Assembly: GCF_002095385.1 (NCBI RefSeq)
Contig: NZ_MIPP01000023.1
Span: 1-62,550 of the forward strand
Length of the DNA: 62,550 nucleotides
Origin: Pantoea eucrina
GTDB taxonomy: Bacteria; Pseudomonadota; Gammaproteobacteria; Enterobacterales; Enterobacteriaceae
Reading direction: 5' to 3'
The notes below the pieces were generated by a model. That model was not told the origin of the DNA, ran no database searches, and worked only from the letters and a program-made list of their open reading frames with translations. Made by a program: the position numbers and the translations under genes. Position 1 is the stretch's first letter. Each line of letters begins with the position of its first letter. This document shows positions 1-10,346 of the stretch, piece after piece.

Positions 1-1813
1 CCACCCCCTCCACCACCACGCGACCGCTCTCTTTACGGGCATTTGAGGCGTGATGCGACTTCTGCGTCAGCTGACGCAGCGCTTCACGATCTTCCTCTTC
101 AGCGCTCGGCTTATTGAGCTTTGCCTGCAGGAAGTTGATCATCTGATTGAGACGAATATCGCCGCCGCCAATCATTGCGAGCAGCTCATCCTGCGAGCCA
201 ACGTTGTAGCGCGGCAGCAAAATCTTCTCCGCCTCGCGCATGCTGATATCGAGCTGGCTCAGCTCGTTATCGAGGATCTGGCGGCCCGCCACGATATTTT
301 TATCGCGATCCTGCTTACGGAACCAGGCGTGTACCTTGGAGCGCCCGCGGCTGGTCGTGATGTAGCCCAGATTCGGGTTGAGCCAGTCGCGGCTTGGATT
401 GGGCTGCTTCTGGGTGATGATCTCGATCTGATCGCCCATCTGCAGCTGATAGGTAAAAGGCACAATGCGGCCGCTGATCTTCGCCCCGATACAGCGATGG
501 CCAATATCGCTGTGAATGTGATAGGCAAAGTCGAGCGGCGTGGAGCCGGCGGGCAGATCCACCACATCGCCTTTTGGCGTAAAGACGTAAACGCGATCGT
601 CGAAGACCTGACTGCGAACCTCCTCCAGCATTTCACCGGAATCCGCCATCTCTTCCTGCCAGGTAATCAGCTTGCGCAGCCAGGCGATACGCTCTTCGTG
701 TCCGGCAGCCCCGCGCGAGTTGCTGACGCCCGGGCCCTCTTTATATTTCCAGTGCGCCGCCACGCCAAGTTCGGCATCTTCATGCATCTGACGGGTGCGG
801 ATCTGAATCTCAACGGTTTTGCCCTGCGGCCCCAGCACCACGGTATGAATGGACTGATAGCCATTGGGCTTAGGGTTGGCGACATAATCGTCAAATTCGC
901 TCGGCAGATGCCGGTAGAGGGTGTGCACCGTACCGAGTGCGCCATAACAGTCCTGCAAACGCTCTGCCACGATGCGTACCGCGCGCACGTCGAACAGTTC
1001 ATCAAACGCCAGCGACTTTTTCTGCATCTTGCGCCAGATGCTGTAGATATGTTTCGGCCGCCCGTAGACTTCTGCCCGCACGCCCTCTTTCTGCATCTCC
1101 TGACGCAGATTGGTCACAAAGTTATCGATATATTGTTCACGATCGATGCGCCGCTCATGCAGCAGCTTCGCGATGCGTTTATATTCATCCGGATGCAGAT
1201 AGCGGAAGCAGTAATCTTCGAGCTCCCACTTCAGCTGGCCGATACCGAGCCGGTTAGCCAGCGGCGCATAGATGTTCGTGCTCTCTTTTGCCGCCAGCAC
1301 GCGTTCATCTTCTGGCGCATCTTTCATCTCACGCAGATGCGCAATCCGCTCGGCCAGCTTGATGACCACGCAGCGGAAATCTTCCACCATCGCGAGCAGC
1401 ATACGGCGGACATTGTCCACCTGGGCTGAAGCCATAGAGTCATTATGAATCGCTTTCAGCTGGCGAATGGCATCCATGTCGCGTACGCCGTGCACCAGGG
1501 AGACAATCCCTTTGCCAAACGCCTGCTCCAGCTTCTCCTCACTGACCACCTCTGCGTTGGCCAGCGGAAACAGCAGCGCCGCGCACAGGCTATCGCAATC
1601 CATACTGAGCATAGTGAGGATTTCCACCATCTCAATACCGCGCCACAGCAGCAGAGTCTGATCGGGGTGCTCGCGCGTTTCGGCTTCACAGTAGCGCCAG
1701 GTCTCTGCCAGTCGCTCACAGGATTGAGGATTGCTAATCGTCAGGCTGGCAATCCACTGATCGAGGGCAAACTCCCCTGCCGTATTTAAATGCGCACTTC
1801 TGACCGCAACCAT
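1..1813 (-). CDS. relA: GTP pyrophosphokinase RelA (C-terminus beyond window edge)
   Basis: RelA is the ribosome-associated (p)ppGpp synthetase of the stringent response. The frame reads from ATG at 1813 (MVAVRSAHLN) without a stop to base 1, giving about 604 of the roughly 744 residues usual for RelA. The catalytically dead hydrolase domain comes first; the active-site HD is replaced by FP in ALLFPLAN, as in true RelA rather than SpoT. The synthetase domain follows (YGRPKHIYSIWRKM, ANPKNGYQSIHT-like segment), then the TGS domain (VYVFTPKGDVVDLPAGSTPLD). The zinc-finger and ACT domains lie outside the window. It is followed on the same chromosome side by divergently spaced rlmD, as in E. coli. 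The truncation is due only to the window edge. Confidence 0.97.
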   Translation of the reverse strand, partial: MVAVRSAHLNTAGEFALDQWIASLTISNPQSCERLAETWRYCEAETREHPDQTLLLWRGIEMVEILTMLSMDCDSLCAALLFPLANAEVVSEEKLEQAFGKGIVSLVHGVRDMDAIRQLKAIHNDSMASAQVDNVRRMLLAMVEDFRCVVIKLAERIAHLREMKDAPEDERVLAAKESTNIYAPLANRLGIGQLKWELEDYCFRYLHPDEYKRIAKLLHERRIDREQYIDNFVTNLRQEMQKEGVRAEVYGRPKHIYSIWRKMQKKSLAFDELFDVRAVRIVAERLQDCYGALGTVHTLYRHLPSEFDDYVANPKPNGYQSIHTVVLGPQGKTVEIQIRTRQMHEDAELGVAAHWKYKEGPGVSNSRGAAGHEERIAWLRKLITWQEEMADSGEMLEEVRSQVFDDRVYVFTPKGDVVDLPAGSTPLDFAYHIHSDIGHRCIGAKISGRIVPFTYQLQMGDQIEIITQKQPNPSRDWLNPNLGYITTSRGRSKVHAWFRKQDRDKNIVAGRQILDNELSQLDISMREAEKILLPRYNVGSQDELLAMIGGGDIRLNQMINFLQAKLNKPSAEEEDREALRQLTQKSHHASNARKESGRVVVEGV

Positions 1814-1845
1814 ATCCTCTCCTGCCACAGCGACATAACTGTCGC

Positions 1846-3162
1846 TTATGTTTTGCTGAACAACACCATGGATTCGAGATGACTGGTATGTGGGAACATA
1901 TCCAGCATCGCGACCCTTTCCAGATGGTAGCCCGCGGACAGCAGTACCTGACTGTCGCGCGCAAGTGTCACCGGGTTACAGGAAACATAGACCACGCGTT
2001 CTGGCGCAAGTTTAACAATATGCGACATCACGCCCGCCGCCCCGGCTCGCGCCGGATCCAGTAACACCTTATTAAATCCCTGCGCCGCCCACGGCTGACG
2101 CGAAACATCCTCTTCCAGATTATGCTGGAAAAAGCGTACATTGCTTAGATTGTTAAGCGCAGCATTATACTCTGCCTGCTTAACTAATGCTGCAACCCCC
2201 TCCACACCTACAACATTTTGTACAGATTTCCCTGCCGGCAGGGTGAAATTCCCCATGCCGCAGAAAAGATCCAGCAGGCTGTCATCGGGTTGCAGATCGA
2301 GCCACGCCAGCGCTGTTGCCACCATCTGCTGATTAACGCGATCGTTAACCTGAATAAAGTCCTGTGGACTAAAGGTTAGCGTTAAATCCTGCGAGCGGTA
2401 GTAAGGCATGCTGCTGTTAATCGCCTGCAGCTCATCGCTGCCGTCAGCCAGATACAGCATCAGCGAGTGCTGATGCGAAAAGCGTTCCAGGTCTGCGCGA
2501 TCGCGCGCAGAAAGCGCGTCGAGATGACGCAGCACCATCAGCGGGCCGTTGTCTGCCAGCACCAGCTCTGCATGCCCCAGCCGCCTTACCCCCTGCAGCG
2601 CGCTCAGGCAGTGGTGCAGCGGCTGCAGCAACGCTTCAAGTTCGGGCACCAAAACAGGGCACTGCTGCAGGGGCACCAGCGCATGACTGGCCGCCTGGCG
2701 AAATCCCATCACCAGCCGCTGCTGCTTCGGCTGCCACTGCAGTCCGAGCCGGGCGCGCCGGCGATAGCCCCAGCTATTCCCGCGGATAATCTCCTCAACG
2801 GCCACCGGAGAAGCGGCGTCACGGCTCAGCAGACGGCTCAGCGCGTGCGCCTTGCTGCTCTCCTGCAGTGCAACGGCAGCGTGCTGCTGCTGGCAGCCAC
2901 CGCAGACGCCAAAATGGCGGCAGCGCGGTATTTCCCGCTGCGGACTGGGCTGTGCGATCTTTATCGCTTTACCGCGGGCAAACTGCCGTTTATCTTCCAG
3001 CAGCGTAACCTCTGCCTGTTCGCCCGGCAGCGCACCACTGATAAACAGGGTTTTCCCCTGATAGCGTGCCACGCCCTGGCCGAACGGATCGAGCTCATCG
3101 ACCGTGACGGCGATCCGCTGCTTTGTCGTCGGCCGCTGTTTTGCGGCGTAAAATTGCGCCAT
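1846..3162 (-). CDS. rlmD: 23S rRNA (uracil-1939-C5) methyltransferase RlmD
   Basis: RlmD (RumA) uses S-adenosylmethionine to methylate U1939 of 23S rRNA. The 438-residue protein has an N-terminal TRAM domain (about residues 12-70), the iron-sulfur cluster cysteines C81, C87, C90 and C168, and a C-terminal methyltransferase fold ([12 protein letters not shown]). The catalytic nucleophile is C395 in the SCNP motif. Length matches the family (433 in E. coli). It lies 32 bp upstream of relA on the same strand and is divergent from barA. ATG at 3162 is the only start that gives the conserved MAQFY beginning. Confidence 0.97.
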   Translation of the reverse strand: MAQFYAAKQRPTTKQRIAVTVDELDPFGQGVARYQGKTLFISGALPGEQAEVTLLEDKRQFARGKAIKIAQPSPQREIPRCRHFGVCGGCQQQHAAVALQESSKAHALSRLLSRDAASPVAVEEIIRGNSWGYRRRARLGLQWQPKQQRLVMGFRQAASHALVPLQQCPVLVPELEALLQPLHHCLSALQGVRRLGHAELVLADNGPLMVLRHLDALSARDRADLERFSHQHSLMLYLADGSDELQAINSSMPYYRSQDLTLTFSPQDFIQVNDRVNQQMVATALAWLDLQPDDSLLDLFCGMGNFTLPAGKSVQNVVGVEGVAALVKQAEYNAALNNLSNVRFFQHNLEEDVSRQPWAAQGFNKVLLDPARAGAAGVMSHIVKLAPERVVYVSCNPVTLARDSQVLLSAGYHLERVAMLDMFPHTSHLESMVLFSKT

Positions 3163-3244
3163 AGTAATCGTATTCTCTTTTAATCAGGTTGTGCCGCCCG
3201 CCACGACGCGTGCACAGGAACACGGCAATCGCCAGGGCATCGTG

Positions 3245-5973
3245 ATGACCAAATACAGCCTGCGGGCGCGGATGATGATTTTAATACTGGCGCCAACGCT
3301 GCTGATTGGTCTGCTGCTCAGCACCTTTTTTGTCGTCCACCGCTATAACGAACTGCAGCGCCAGGTTTTTGACGCCGGCGCAAATATTATCGAACCTCTG
3401 GCGGTATCCAGTGAGTATGGGATGAGCTGGCACGATCGCGCTGCGATCCACGAGCTGGTCAGCCTGCTGCACCGGCGCCATTCCGATATTGTCCGTGCCA
3501 TTACGGTTTTCGACAACCAGAATCGCGTTTACGCCACATCCAACAGTAAGCAGAACCTGGCGCTGCTGCAAAAAGAGGATATGACGCAGCTGCGCGAGGG
3601 CGTAACGCATGAACGCCAGGGTAACCTGCTGGTGCTGCGCACGCCGATTATATCTGAACGCTACTCCGCTGATGAGCAGCCGGATGAACAGACCAAACCC
3701 GACGGTAATCCCCTGGCTATGTCGCCATTGAGCTGGATCTGCAGTCGGTACGGCTGGCGCAGTATAAAGAGGTATTTGTCGCAACGCTGCTGCTGCTGTT
3801 CTGCCTCTGCCTCGCCATGCTGTTCGCCTATCGTCTGATGCGCGATGTGACCGGCCCGATACGCAATATGGTAGCCACCGTGGATCGCATCCGGCGCGGC
3901 CAGCTCGACAGCCGGGTGGAAGGCTATATGCTGGGCGAGCTCAGCATGCTTAAAAACGGTATCAACGCGATGGCGATGTCGCTGACCGCCTACCATGAAG
4001 AGATGCAGCAAAATATTGACCAGGCCACCTGGGATCTGCGCGAAACGCTGGAGCAGCTGGAGATTCAGAACGTCGAGCTGGATCTGGCGAAGAAACGCGC
4101 TCAGGAGGCGGCCCGCATTAAATCTGAGTTTCTGGCAAACATGTCTCACGAGCTGCGTACGCCGCTCAACGGCGTGATCGGCTTCAGCCGCCAGATGCTG
4201 AAAACCAGCCTGAGCACCAGCCAGCGCGACTATATGAGTACGATTGAGCGCTCCGCCAATAATCTGCTGAGTATTATCAACGATGTGCTGGATTTCTCGC
4301 GTCTGGAATCGGGCAAGCTGGTGCTGGAATCTATTCCTTTTCCGCTGCGCGCCACGCTGGATGAGACGCTGGTGCTGCTGGCGCCCTCCGCGCATGAGAA
4401 AGGGCTGGAGATCACCGTCTGCCTGCAAAACAGCGTGCCTGACAACGTTATCGGCGATCCGCTGCGGCTGCAGCAGATCCTGATCAACCTGATAGGTAAC
4501 GCCATCAAGTTTACCGAGCAGGGGCATATCGACCTGCGCGTTGAGCTGCAGCATCTCAGCGCCACGCAGGCGGAACTGGAGATCCAGGTGCATGACACCG
4601 GTATCGGCATTCCGGAAATGCAGCAGCCGCAGCTGTTTCAGGCGTTTCGCCAGGCGGATGCCAGCATTACCCGCCGACACGGCGGCACGGGGCTTGGGCT
4701 GGTGATCACCCAGAAGCTGGTGCAGGAGATGGGCGGCGAAATCGCTTTTCACAGCCAGCCCGATCGGGGGTCGGTTTTTCGGGTGCGCGTCCGGCTCAAT
4801 CTTAACCCGAATGCCCCTACCATTCCGCGCGTGCTGGATGACCTGCACGCCACAACGCTGGCCTATGTCGAGCCCCATCCGGCGGTAGCGCGCGTGGTGC
4901 AGGAGATGCTCAGTATCACCCCGCTCAGGGTAGAGTATTATCCCAGCCTGGCTGCGCTGCCGGAACGCCACTATCCTCTGCTGCTGGTGGGAATGCCGGT
5001 CGCTAAGCCGCACCCGGCAACGCTGACCGATACGGAGATCCAGCAGCTGTGCGATCGCGCGGATGCCGTACTGCTGGCGCTGCCGAGCGAGATGATGCTG
5101 TTTGCCGACGATCTGCGTGCGCGGGGCATTGCCGGCTGTATCGCAAAACCGGTTTCGCTGACGCGCTTTATCCCGCTGCTGCTGGATATCGGCAGCCGTC
5201 AGCACCGTCTGATCTCCCCGCTGCCGCGTCAGCCGCTGACGGTGATGGCGGTGGATGACAATCCGGCTAACCTCCGGCTTATCGGCGCGCTGCTGGAAGA
5301 GCAGGTTGAAAATATCATTCTGTGTGACAACGCAGAGCAGGCCATCCATGCCGCGCAGCAGCAGCGGCTGGATGTGATCCTGATGGATATACAGATGCCC
5401 GATATCGACGGTATTCAGGCCAGCGAGATTATCCGGCGCCTGCCGCTGCACGCCAGCACGCCAATCGTTGCGGTAACGGCGCACGCGCTGGATGGCGAGC
5501 GCGAGCAGCTGATTGCCGCCGGCATGAATGACTATCTGGCAAAACCGATTGATGAAACCCGCCTGGCTCAGCTGCTGCAGCGCTATCTGCCGGTTGCGCC
5601 CGCCTCTCAGCCGCCCGCGATGGGGGTTGCCGTCTCGCTTGACTGGTCACTGGCGCTGCGTCAGGCGGCCGGCAAACCGGCGCTGGCGCGCGATCTGCTA
5701 CAGATGCTGCTCGATTTCCTGCCTGAGGTGGAGGCGCGCGTGGCGCATTGTATGGCTGAAGGTGACGTAAACGGGCTGCGTGAAATTATTCACAAGCTGC
5801 ACGGCAGCGCCAGTTACAGCGGTGTCCCGCGCCTGAAACAGCTCTGCCAGCAGCTGGAAGGCAGCCTGCACCAGGCGAGTGATATTGCCGCGCTGGAGCC
5901 GGAACTGCTGGAGCTGAATGATGAGATGGCCAACGTTGCGCGCGAGGCGCGTAAGCGGCTGGCGCTGGCGTAA
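3245..5973 (+). pseudogene. barA: hybrid sensor histidine kinase BarA, one-base frameshift near 3715
   Basis: BarA is the membrane sensor kinase that phosphorylates UvrY, which activates csrB/csrC transcription. The first frame starts at ATG 3245 (MTKYSLRARMM) and carries TM1 and the periplasmic sensor domain. After ...DGNPL (codon 3713-3715) homology moves to another frame, [10 protein letters not shown], starting at GGC 3715-3717. Reading CTGGCTAT as CTGGGCTAT restores one frame of about 909 residues (918 in E. coli), so one G seems to be missing. The first frame ends at 3838 in nonsense. The second frame is open to 5973 and holds TM2, HAMP, HisKA ([12 protein letters not shown]), HATPase (GGTGLGL), the REC domain (MAVDDNPAN; phospho-acceptor in LMDIQMPD) and HPt ([11 protein letters not shown]). 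ATG 3817 could start a kinase without its sensor. This is either a sequencing or assembly error in a G run, or a real loss or alteration of function. Confidence 0.9.
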
Positions 5974-6027
5974 AATGGCGTGTCAGAACGATCTTTATGG
6001 CGACGCCCATACCGGCCTTAGCCGCCG

Positions 6028-6052
6028 GGCCGCCGCGCATCGCGGTCCGGCC
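6028..6052. terminator. GC-rich hairpin between convergent barA and garK
   Basis: GGCCG pairs with CGGCC and CCGCG with CGCGG around a CAT loop, with a two-base bulge. The hairpin lies between barA, ending at 5973, and the convergent garK stop at 6052. There is no T run on either strand, so intrinsic termination is only a possibility. Confidence 0.35.
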
Positions 6053-7191
6053 TACAACCCTTTGCCTATCCTGATGGCTGCCGCAACGTTACGCGCCGTC
6101 ATGCGCACATTCTGTTCCGCACTGGCCAGCGCCTCTTCCAGAGAACAGATACTGAACAGTACGCTGTAGACCGCATCAAGGCCGTGAGCGTGTACAACCC
6201 CCACGTCAGAGGTCAGGCTACCGGCAATACCAATCACCGGCTTATTAAACTGTTTGGCAACCCGCGCCACGCCGATTGGCACCTTGCCATTCACAGACTG
6301 ACTGTCGATGCGCCCTTCCCCCGTGATCACCAGATCGGCATCTTTGACCTGCTCCGCCAGCCCGAGCGCCTCCGTCACAATCTCAATGCCGCTGCGCAGC
6401 TCAGCCTGACAGAATGCGTGCAGCGCCGCACCCATACCGCCCGCCGCGCCGCCGCCCGCAATATGCAGCACGTCGATATCCAGATCGCGCTGAATAAGCG
6501 AAGCGTAGTGGGCCAGCGCCCGATCCAGCTGCGCGATTTGTGCCGGAGTGGCGCCCTTCTGTGGGCCAAACACCGCCGAAGCGCCTTTTTCCCCGGTCAG
6601 CGGATTGGTGACATCGCAGGCGACCTCAAAGCGGCACGCTTTAATACGCGCATCCACTCCGCTGATATCGATCTGCGCCAGCTGCGCCAGCGCCGCGCCG
6701 CCAGGCGCCAGATCGCAGCCGGCGCTGTCCAGCAGCCGGGCGCCCAGCGCCTGTATCATTCCGGCACCGCCATCATTGGTGGCGCTGCCGCCTATGCCAA
6801 TGATGATGTGCTCTACGCCGCGATCGAGCGCGTTTTTGATCAGCTCACCGGTGCCCCACGACGTGGTGATCAGCGCATTGCGCTGCGCCACCGGCACAAG
6901 TTCCAGGCCGCTGGCGGCAGCCATCTCAATAAACGCGGTGCGCTCATCCCCCGACAGGCCATAAAACGCCGCCACGGGCTCGCCCAGCGGGCCGGTGGCG
7001 GTTAGCCGGACAAGCGTACCGCTGGTGGCGGCCACCATGGCCTCAACGGTGCCCTCACCACCGTCGGCAACCGGGATTTTGACATACTCGGCGGCCGGGA
7101 AAACCTCGCGGAAACCCGCTTCAATTGCGGCAGCCACATCCAGGGCAGACAGACTCTCTTTATATGAATCGGGTGCGATGACAATTTTCAT
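6052..7191 (-). CDS. garK: glycerate 2-kinase
   Basis: This enzyme phosphorylates D-glycerate with ATP to 2-phosphoglycerate, the last step of galactarate/glucarate breakdown. The protein begins MKIVIAPDSYKESLSA, has VADGGEGT near residue 45, GIGGSATNDGG near 135 and VITGEGRID near 285, all typical of the GarK/GlxK family, with 379 residues (381 in E. coli). I chose ATG 7191 over an in-frame TTG at 7197 because family members start MKIVIA and a TGGA sequence precedes it. It is the last gene of the gud-gar operon, 90 bp after garR, with a hairpin in that gap. GarK and GlxK cannot be told apart from sequence alone; the operon supports GarK. Confidence 0.93.
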   Translation of the reverse strand: MKIVIAPDSYKESLSALDVAAAIEAGFREVFPAAEYVKIPVADGGEGTVEAMVAATSGTLVRLTATGPLGEPVAAFYGLSGDERTAFIEMAAASGLELVPVAQRNALITTSWGTGELIKNALDRGVEHIIIGIGGSATNDGGAGMIQALGARLLDSAGCDLAPGGAALAQLAQIDISGVDARIKACRFEVACDVTNPLTGEKGASAVFGPQKGATPAQIAQLDRALAHYASLIQRDLDIDVLHIAGGGAAGGMGAALHAFCQAELRSGIEIVTEALGLAEQVKDADLVITGEGRIDSQSVNGKVPIGVARVAKQFNKPVIGIAGSLTSDVGVVHAHGLDAVYSVLFSICSLEEALASAEQNVRMTARNVAAAIRIGKGL

Positions 7192-7249
7192 AGGCAATCC
7201 AGGCGCGATGGGTAACGTAACGGTATGCTGCTTTGCTCACGCAGCCTGT

Positions 7250-7275
7250 TCTCCGGCCTCCGCAGACGCCGGAGA
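7250..7275 (-). repeat. intercistronic hairpin between garR and garK
   Basis: TCTCCGGC (7250-7257) is the perfect reverse complement of GCCGGAGA (7268-7275), giving an 8-bp stem with a 10-nt loop in the 90-bp garR-garK gap. It could stabilise the upstream mRNA or lower garK expression. There is no U run. Confidence 0.45.
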
Positions 7276-7281
7276 GCGGCT

Positions 7282-8166
7282 TTACCGGGCGATCTCAACC
7301 TGCGCTAACTTCTCATAATAGCAAGCCAGCGCGCTGTGGTCGGCGGAGCCCTGACCGCTGGTTTTCAGCGCCTGCATCATCTCCATCACCGCGGCCGTCA
7401 GCGGCAGATGCGCGCCAATGCCGTGTGACGTATCCAGCGCATTGGCTAAATCCTTGATATGCAGGTCGATACGGAAACCGGGTTTGAAGTTGCGATCCAG
7501 CACCATGGGTGCTTTGGCATCAAGCACGGTGCTGCCCGCCAGGCCGCCGCGGATCGCCTGATAAACCAGCTCCGGATTCACGCCCGCCTTGGTTGCCAGC
7601 GAGAGCGCTTCAGACATCGCTGCGATGTTCAGCGCCACAATCACCTGATTTGCCAGCTTGGTCACGTTACCGGCGCCGATATCACCGGTATGCACCACCG
7701 AGCCTGCCATCGCTTTCATAATCTCAAAGCATTGGTCGAAGATCGCTTTATCGCCACCCACCATCACCGACAGTGTGCCCTCGATCGCTTTTGGCTCACC
7801 GCCGCTGACCGGCGCATCAAGCATACGGATCCCTTTTTCTGCCAGCGCGTCGTGGATCTCACGACTGGCCAGCGGGGCAATAGAACTCATATCAATCACA
7901 ATCAGGCCAGGTTTTGCACCTTCAATGATGCCGCCCGCGCCCAGGCAGACTTCCTGCACCTGCGGCGAGTTAGGTACCATAGTGATCACCACATCCACCT
8001 GTTCTGCCACCTCTTTGGGCGTTTTTGCTATCGTCGCGCCCAGTTCGGCCAGTTCTGCCTCATTGCCTGCGTTGTGATCGCGCACCACCAGCGTGTAACC
8101 CGCTTTGACCAGGTTTTTACTCATCGGTTTGCCCATAATACCGAGGCCGATAAATCCAATTTTCAT
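7282..8166 (-). CDS. garR: 2-hydroxy-3-oxopropionate (tartronate semialdehyde) reductase
   Basis: GarR reduces tartronate semialdehyde to D-glycerate with NAD(P)H. The 294-residue protein belongs to the beta-hydroxyacid dehydrogenase family: the N-terminal Rossmann motif is GFIGLGIMGKPM, the substrate-binding signature is DAPVSGGEPKA (S121), and the catalytic lysine is K170 in GNVTKLANQ. It follows garL by 18 bp and supplies the substrate of the downstream kinase. ATG 8166 gives the standard start MKIGFIG. GlxR of the glyoxylate pathway is a close paralog; the surrounding gar genes decide for GarR. Confidence 0.95.
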   Translation of the reverse strand: MKIGFIGLGIMGKPMSKNLVKAGYTLVVRDHNAGNEAELAELGATIAKTPKEVAEQVDVVITMVPNSPQVQEVCLGAGGIIEGAKPGLIVIDMSSIAPLASREIHDALAEKGIRMLDAPVSGGEPKAIEGTLSVMVGGDKAIFDQCFEIMKAMAGSVVHTGDIGAGNVTKLANQVIVALNIAAMSEALSLATKAGVNPELVYQAIRGGLAGSTVLDAKAPMVLDRNFKPGFRIDLHIKDLANALDTSHGIGAHLPLTAAVMEMMQALKTSGQGSADHSALACYYEKLAQVEIAR

Positions 8167-8184
8167 TGCCTTCCCCTTTCTGCG

Positions 8185-8952
8185 TTACAGTTTAAATTTG
8201 TTGCACAGCGCCTGCGTGGCGTTGCGGAAAACCCCGAGATCGCTGCCGACGGCAACAAAGGTGGCACCCCATTCCAGATAGCGCCGCGCGTCCGCTTCTA
8301 CCGGTGCCAGAATGCCGCACGGCTTGCCTGCGGCTTTGGCGCGTTCAAACAGGTACTGAATAACTTTCAGCACCTCAGGATGCGCAGGCTGGCCCAGGTA
8401 GCCCAGCGCGGCTGAGAGATCGCCCGGACCGACAAAAATCCCGTCCACGCCGTCAACGGCGGCGATCGCATCGATGTTATCTACCGCCTGCTGCGTTTCG
8501 ATCTGCACCATCAGCGTGATGTTGTCGTTAATCGTGGCGTTATAGTCCGGCAGCGTGCCGTACATATTGCTGCGGTGCGAAACTGACACGCCGCGGATGC
8601 CCGCTGGCGGGTAGCGGGTTGAGGCAACGGCGCGGCGCGCCTCCTCTTCCGTCTCCACAAAGGGGATCAGGAAGTTATAGAAGCCGATATCGAGCAGGCG
8701 TTTAATGATCACCGGCTCATTGCACGGCGGACGCACGACCGCAGCGCTGCTGCTGCCTTTCAGCGCCATCAGCTGCGGTACAAACGTGGTGATGTCGTTG
8801 GGCGCATGTTCACCGTCCAGCACCAGCCAGTCGAAGCCTGCCAGCCCCAGCACTTCAGTAGTCAGCGGACTGGCAAGGGCGCACCAGCTGCCTATCAGGG
8901 TCTCTCCTGCCAGCAGGCGGCGGCGAAATGTATTTGGCCAGGCATTACTCAT
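8185..8952 (-). CDS. garL: 5-keto-4-deoxy-D-glucarate aldolase
   Basis: GarL splits 5-keto-4-deoxyglucarate (and 2-keto-3-deoxyglucarate) into pyruvate and tartronate semialdehyde. The 255-residue protein is a class II HpcH/HpaI aldolase: [11 protein letters not shown] carries the catalytic histidine, VQIETQQAV and [11 protein letters not shown] carry the acidic metal ligands, and [10 protein letters not shown] is near the active site. I chose ATG 8952 (MSNAWPN), which gives the E. coli length of 256; the frame runs further upstream but without family similarity. It lies 52 bp after gudD, and that gap contains a strong hairpin. Confidence 0.95.
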   Translation of the reverse strand: MSNAWPNTFRRRLLAGETLIGSWCALASPLTTEVLGLAGFDWLVLDGEHAPNDITTFVPQLMALKGSSSAAVVRPPCNEPVIIKRLLDIGFYNFLIPFVETEEEARRAVASTRYPPAGIRGVSVSHRSNMYGTLPDYNATINDNITLMVQIETQQAVDNIDAIAAVDGVDGIFVGPGDLSAALGYLGQPAHPEVLKVIQYLFERAKAAGKPCGILAPVEADARRYLEWGATFVAVGSDLGVFRNATQALCNKFKL

Positions 8953-8976
8953 TCTGTTTACTCCTGTATATGACGG

Positions 8977-8999
8977 CAGGCTCCCTTTCAGGGAGCCTG
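8977..8999 (-). repeat. perfect 10-bp hairpin between gudD and garL
   Basis: CAGGCTCCCT (8977-8986) and AGGGAGCCTG (8990-8999) are exact reverse complements around a TTC loop, just after the gudD stop (9005). No U run follows on the minus strand, so mRNA protection or partial termination inside the operon is more likely than full termination. Confidence 0.5.
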
Positions 9000-9004
9000 A
9001 AGCG

Positions 9005-10336
9005 TTAGCGCACCAGGCAGGGACGCTTATTATCAAAAGTCCAGTCCGGTACCAGGAACTGCATCGCCTGAGCGTCGTCACGCGCGCCCAGCCCATGTTT
9101 CTGATACAGCGCGTTTGCCTGCATCACCTGGTCCATATCCAGCTCCACGCCAAGCCCCGGCTTCTGCGGTACCTGCACCATGCCGCCTTTGATGACAAAC
9201 GGCTCTTTGGTCAGGCGCTGATTACCCTCCTGCCAGATCCAGTGGGTGTCGATAGCGGTAATCGCGCCCGGCGCGGCGGCGGCAACGTGGGTAAACATCG
9301 CCAGCGAAATATCAAAATGGTTATTGGAGTGCGAACCCCAGGTGAGGCCAAAGTCGTGGCACATCTGCGCCACGCGCACGGAACCCTGCATGGTCCAGAA
9401 ATGCGGATCGGCCAGCGGAATATCCACCGACTGCAGCGATAGCGTGTGGCCCATCTGCCGCCAGTCGGTGGCGATCATATTGGTTGCGGTTGGCAGCCCG
9501 GTGGCGCGGCGGAACTCCGCCATCACCTCGCGGCCGGAGTAGCCCTGCTCCGCGCCACAGGGATCTTCTGCATAGGCGAGCACGCCCTTCAGCTGTTTGC
9601 CCAGCAGGATGGCCTCATTCAGCGACCAGGCGCCGTTGGGATCGAGCGTGATGCGCGCTTCCGGAAAGCGTCTGGCGAGTGCGGTAACCGCCTCAGCCTC
9701 TCCGCCGCCGCGCAGCACGCCGCCTTTGAGTTTGAAATCGTTGAAGCCATATTTCTCATACGCGGCCTCTGCCAGTCGCACGACCGCATCTGGCGTCAGC
9801 GCCTCTTCATGGCGCAGGCGATACCAGTCGCACGGATCGCGCTCCTGGCTCTGGTAGGCGAGCGAGGTCTTGCGGCGATCGCCAATATAGAAGAGGTAGC
9901 CAAGCATCTCCACGCGGTCGCGCTGCTGGCCATCGCCCAGCAGCGACGCGACGTTTACGCCCAGATGCTGCCCGAGTAAATCGAGCAGCGCCGCTTCGAT
10001 ACCGGTTACCACATGGATAGTCGTGCGCAGGTCAAACGTCTGGCTGCCGCGCCCGCCAGCATCGCGGTCAGCAAAGGTGCTCCGCACCAGGTTGAGAATA
10101 TTTTTATATTCGCCGACGGTTTTTTCGATCACCAGCGCGGCGGCATCCTCCAGCGTCTGACGGATCTTTTCTCCGCCCGGTATCTCGCCCACGCCGGTAT
10201 GCCCGGCGTTATCTTTAATGATCACAATATTGCGGGTAAAAAATGGCGCGTGCGCCCCGCTCAGGTTGAGCAGCATGCTGTCGTGTCCGGCAACCGGAAT
10301 AACCTGCATAGCGACGATTTTAGGGGTCTGACTCAT
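9005..10336 (-). CDS. gudD: glucarate dehydratase
   Basis: GudD dehydrates D-glucarate (and L-idarate) to 5-keto-4-deoxyglucarate. The 443-residue protein is an enolase-superfamily member with the family residues at an offset of -3 from E. coli GudD: general base K204 in FKLKGG (with K202), metal ligands D232 (LDPNGAW), E257 (AEDPCG) and N286, and H336 and D363 as the His-Asp dyad. ATG 10336 ([17 protein letters not shown]) follows a GGAG-like site and gives near E. coli length (446); the open frame continues upstream without similarity. It lies 10 bp after gudX. Confidence 0.97.
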   Translation of the reverse strand: MSQTPKIVAMQVIPVAGHDSMLLNLSGAHAPFFTRNIVIIKDNAGHTGVGEIPGGEKIRQTLEDAAALVIEKTVGEYKNILNLVRSTFADRDAGGRGSQTFDLRTTIHVVTGIEAALLDLLGQHLGVNVASLLGDGQQRDRVEMLGYLFYIGDRRKTSLAYQSQERDPCDWYRLRHEEALTPDAVVRLAEAAYEKYGFNDFKLKGGVLRGGGEAEAVTALARRFPEARITLDPNGAWSLNEAILLGKQLKGVLAYAEDPCGAEQGYSGREVMAEFRRATGLPTATNMIATDWRQMGHTLSLQSVDIPLADPHFWTMQGSVRVAQMCHDFGLTWGSHSNNHFDISLAMFTHVAAAAPGAITAIDTHWIWQEGNQRLTKEPFVIKGGMVQVPQKPGLGVELDMDQVMQANALYQKHGLGARDDAQAMQFLVPDWTFDNKRPCLVR

Positions 10337-10346
10337 TTCCTGCTCC

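Noticed and set aside
3661..5484. 607-codon open frame antisense to barA
   Set aside because: It mirrors the BarA kinase frame, is rich in R, Q and H as expected of a shadow frame in GC-rich DNA, has no recognisable domain, and the plus strand has strong family similarity.
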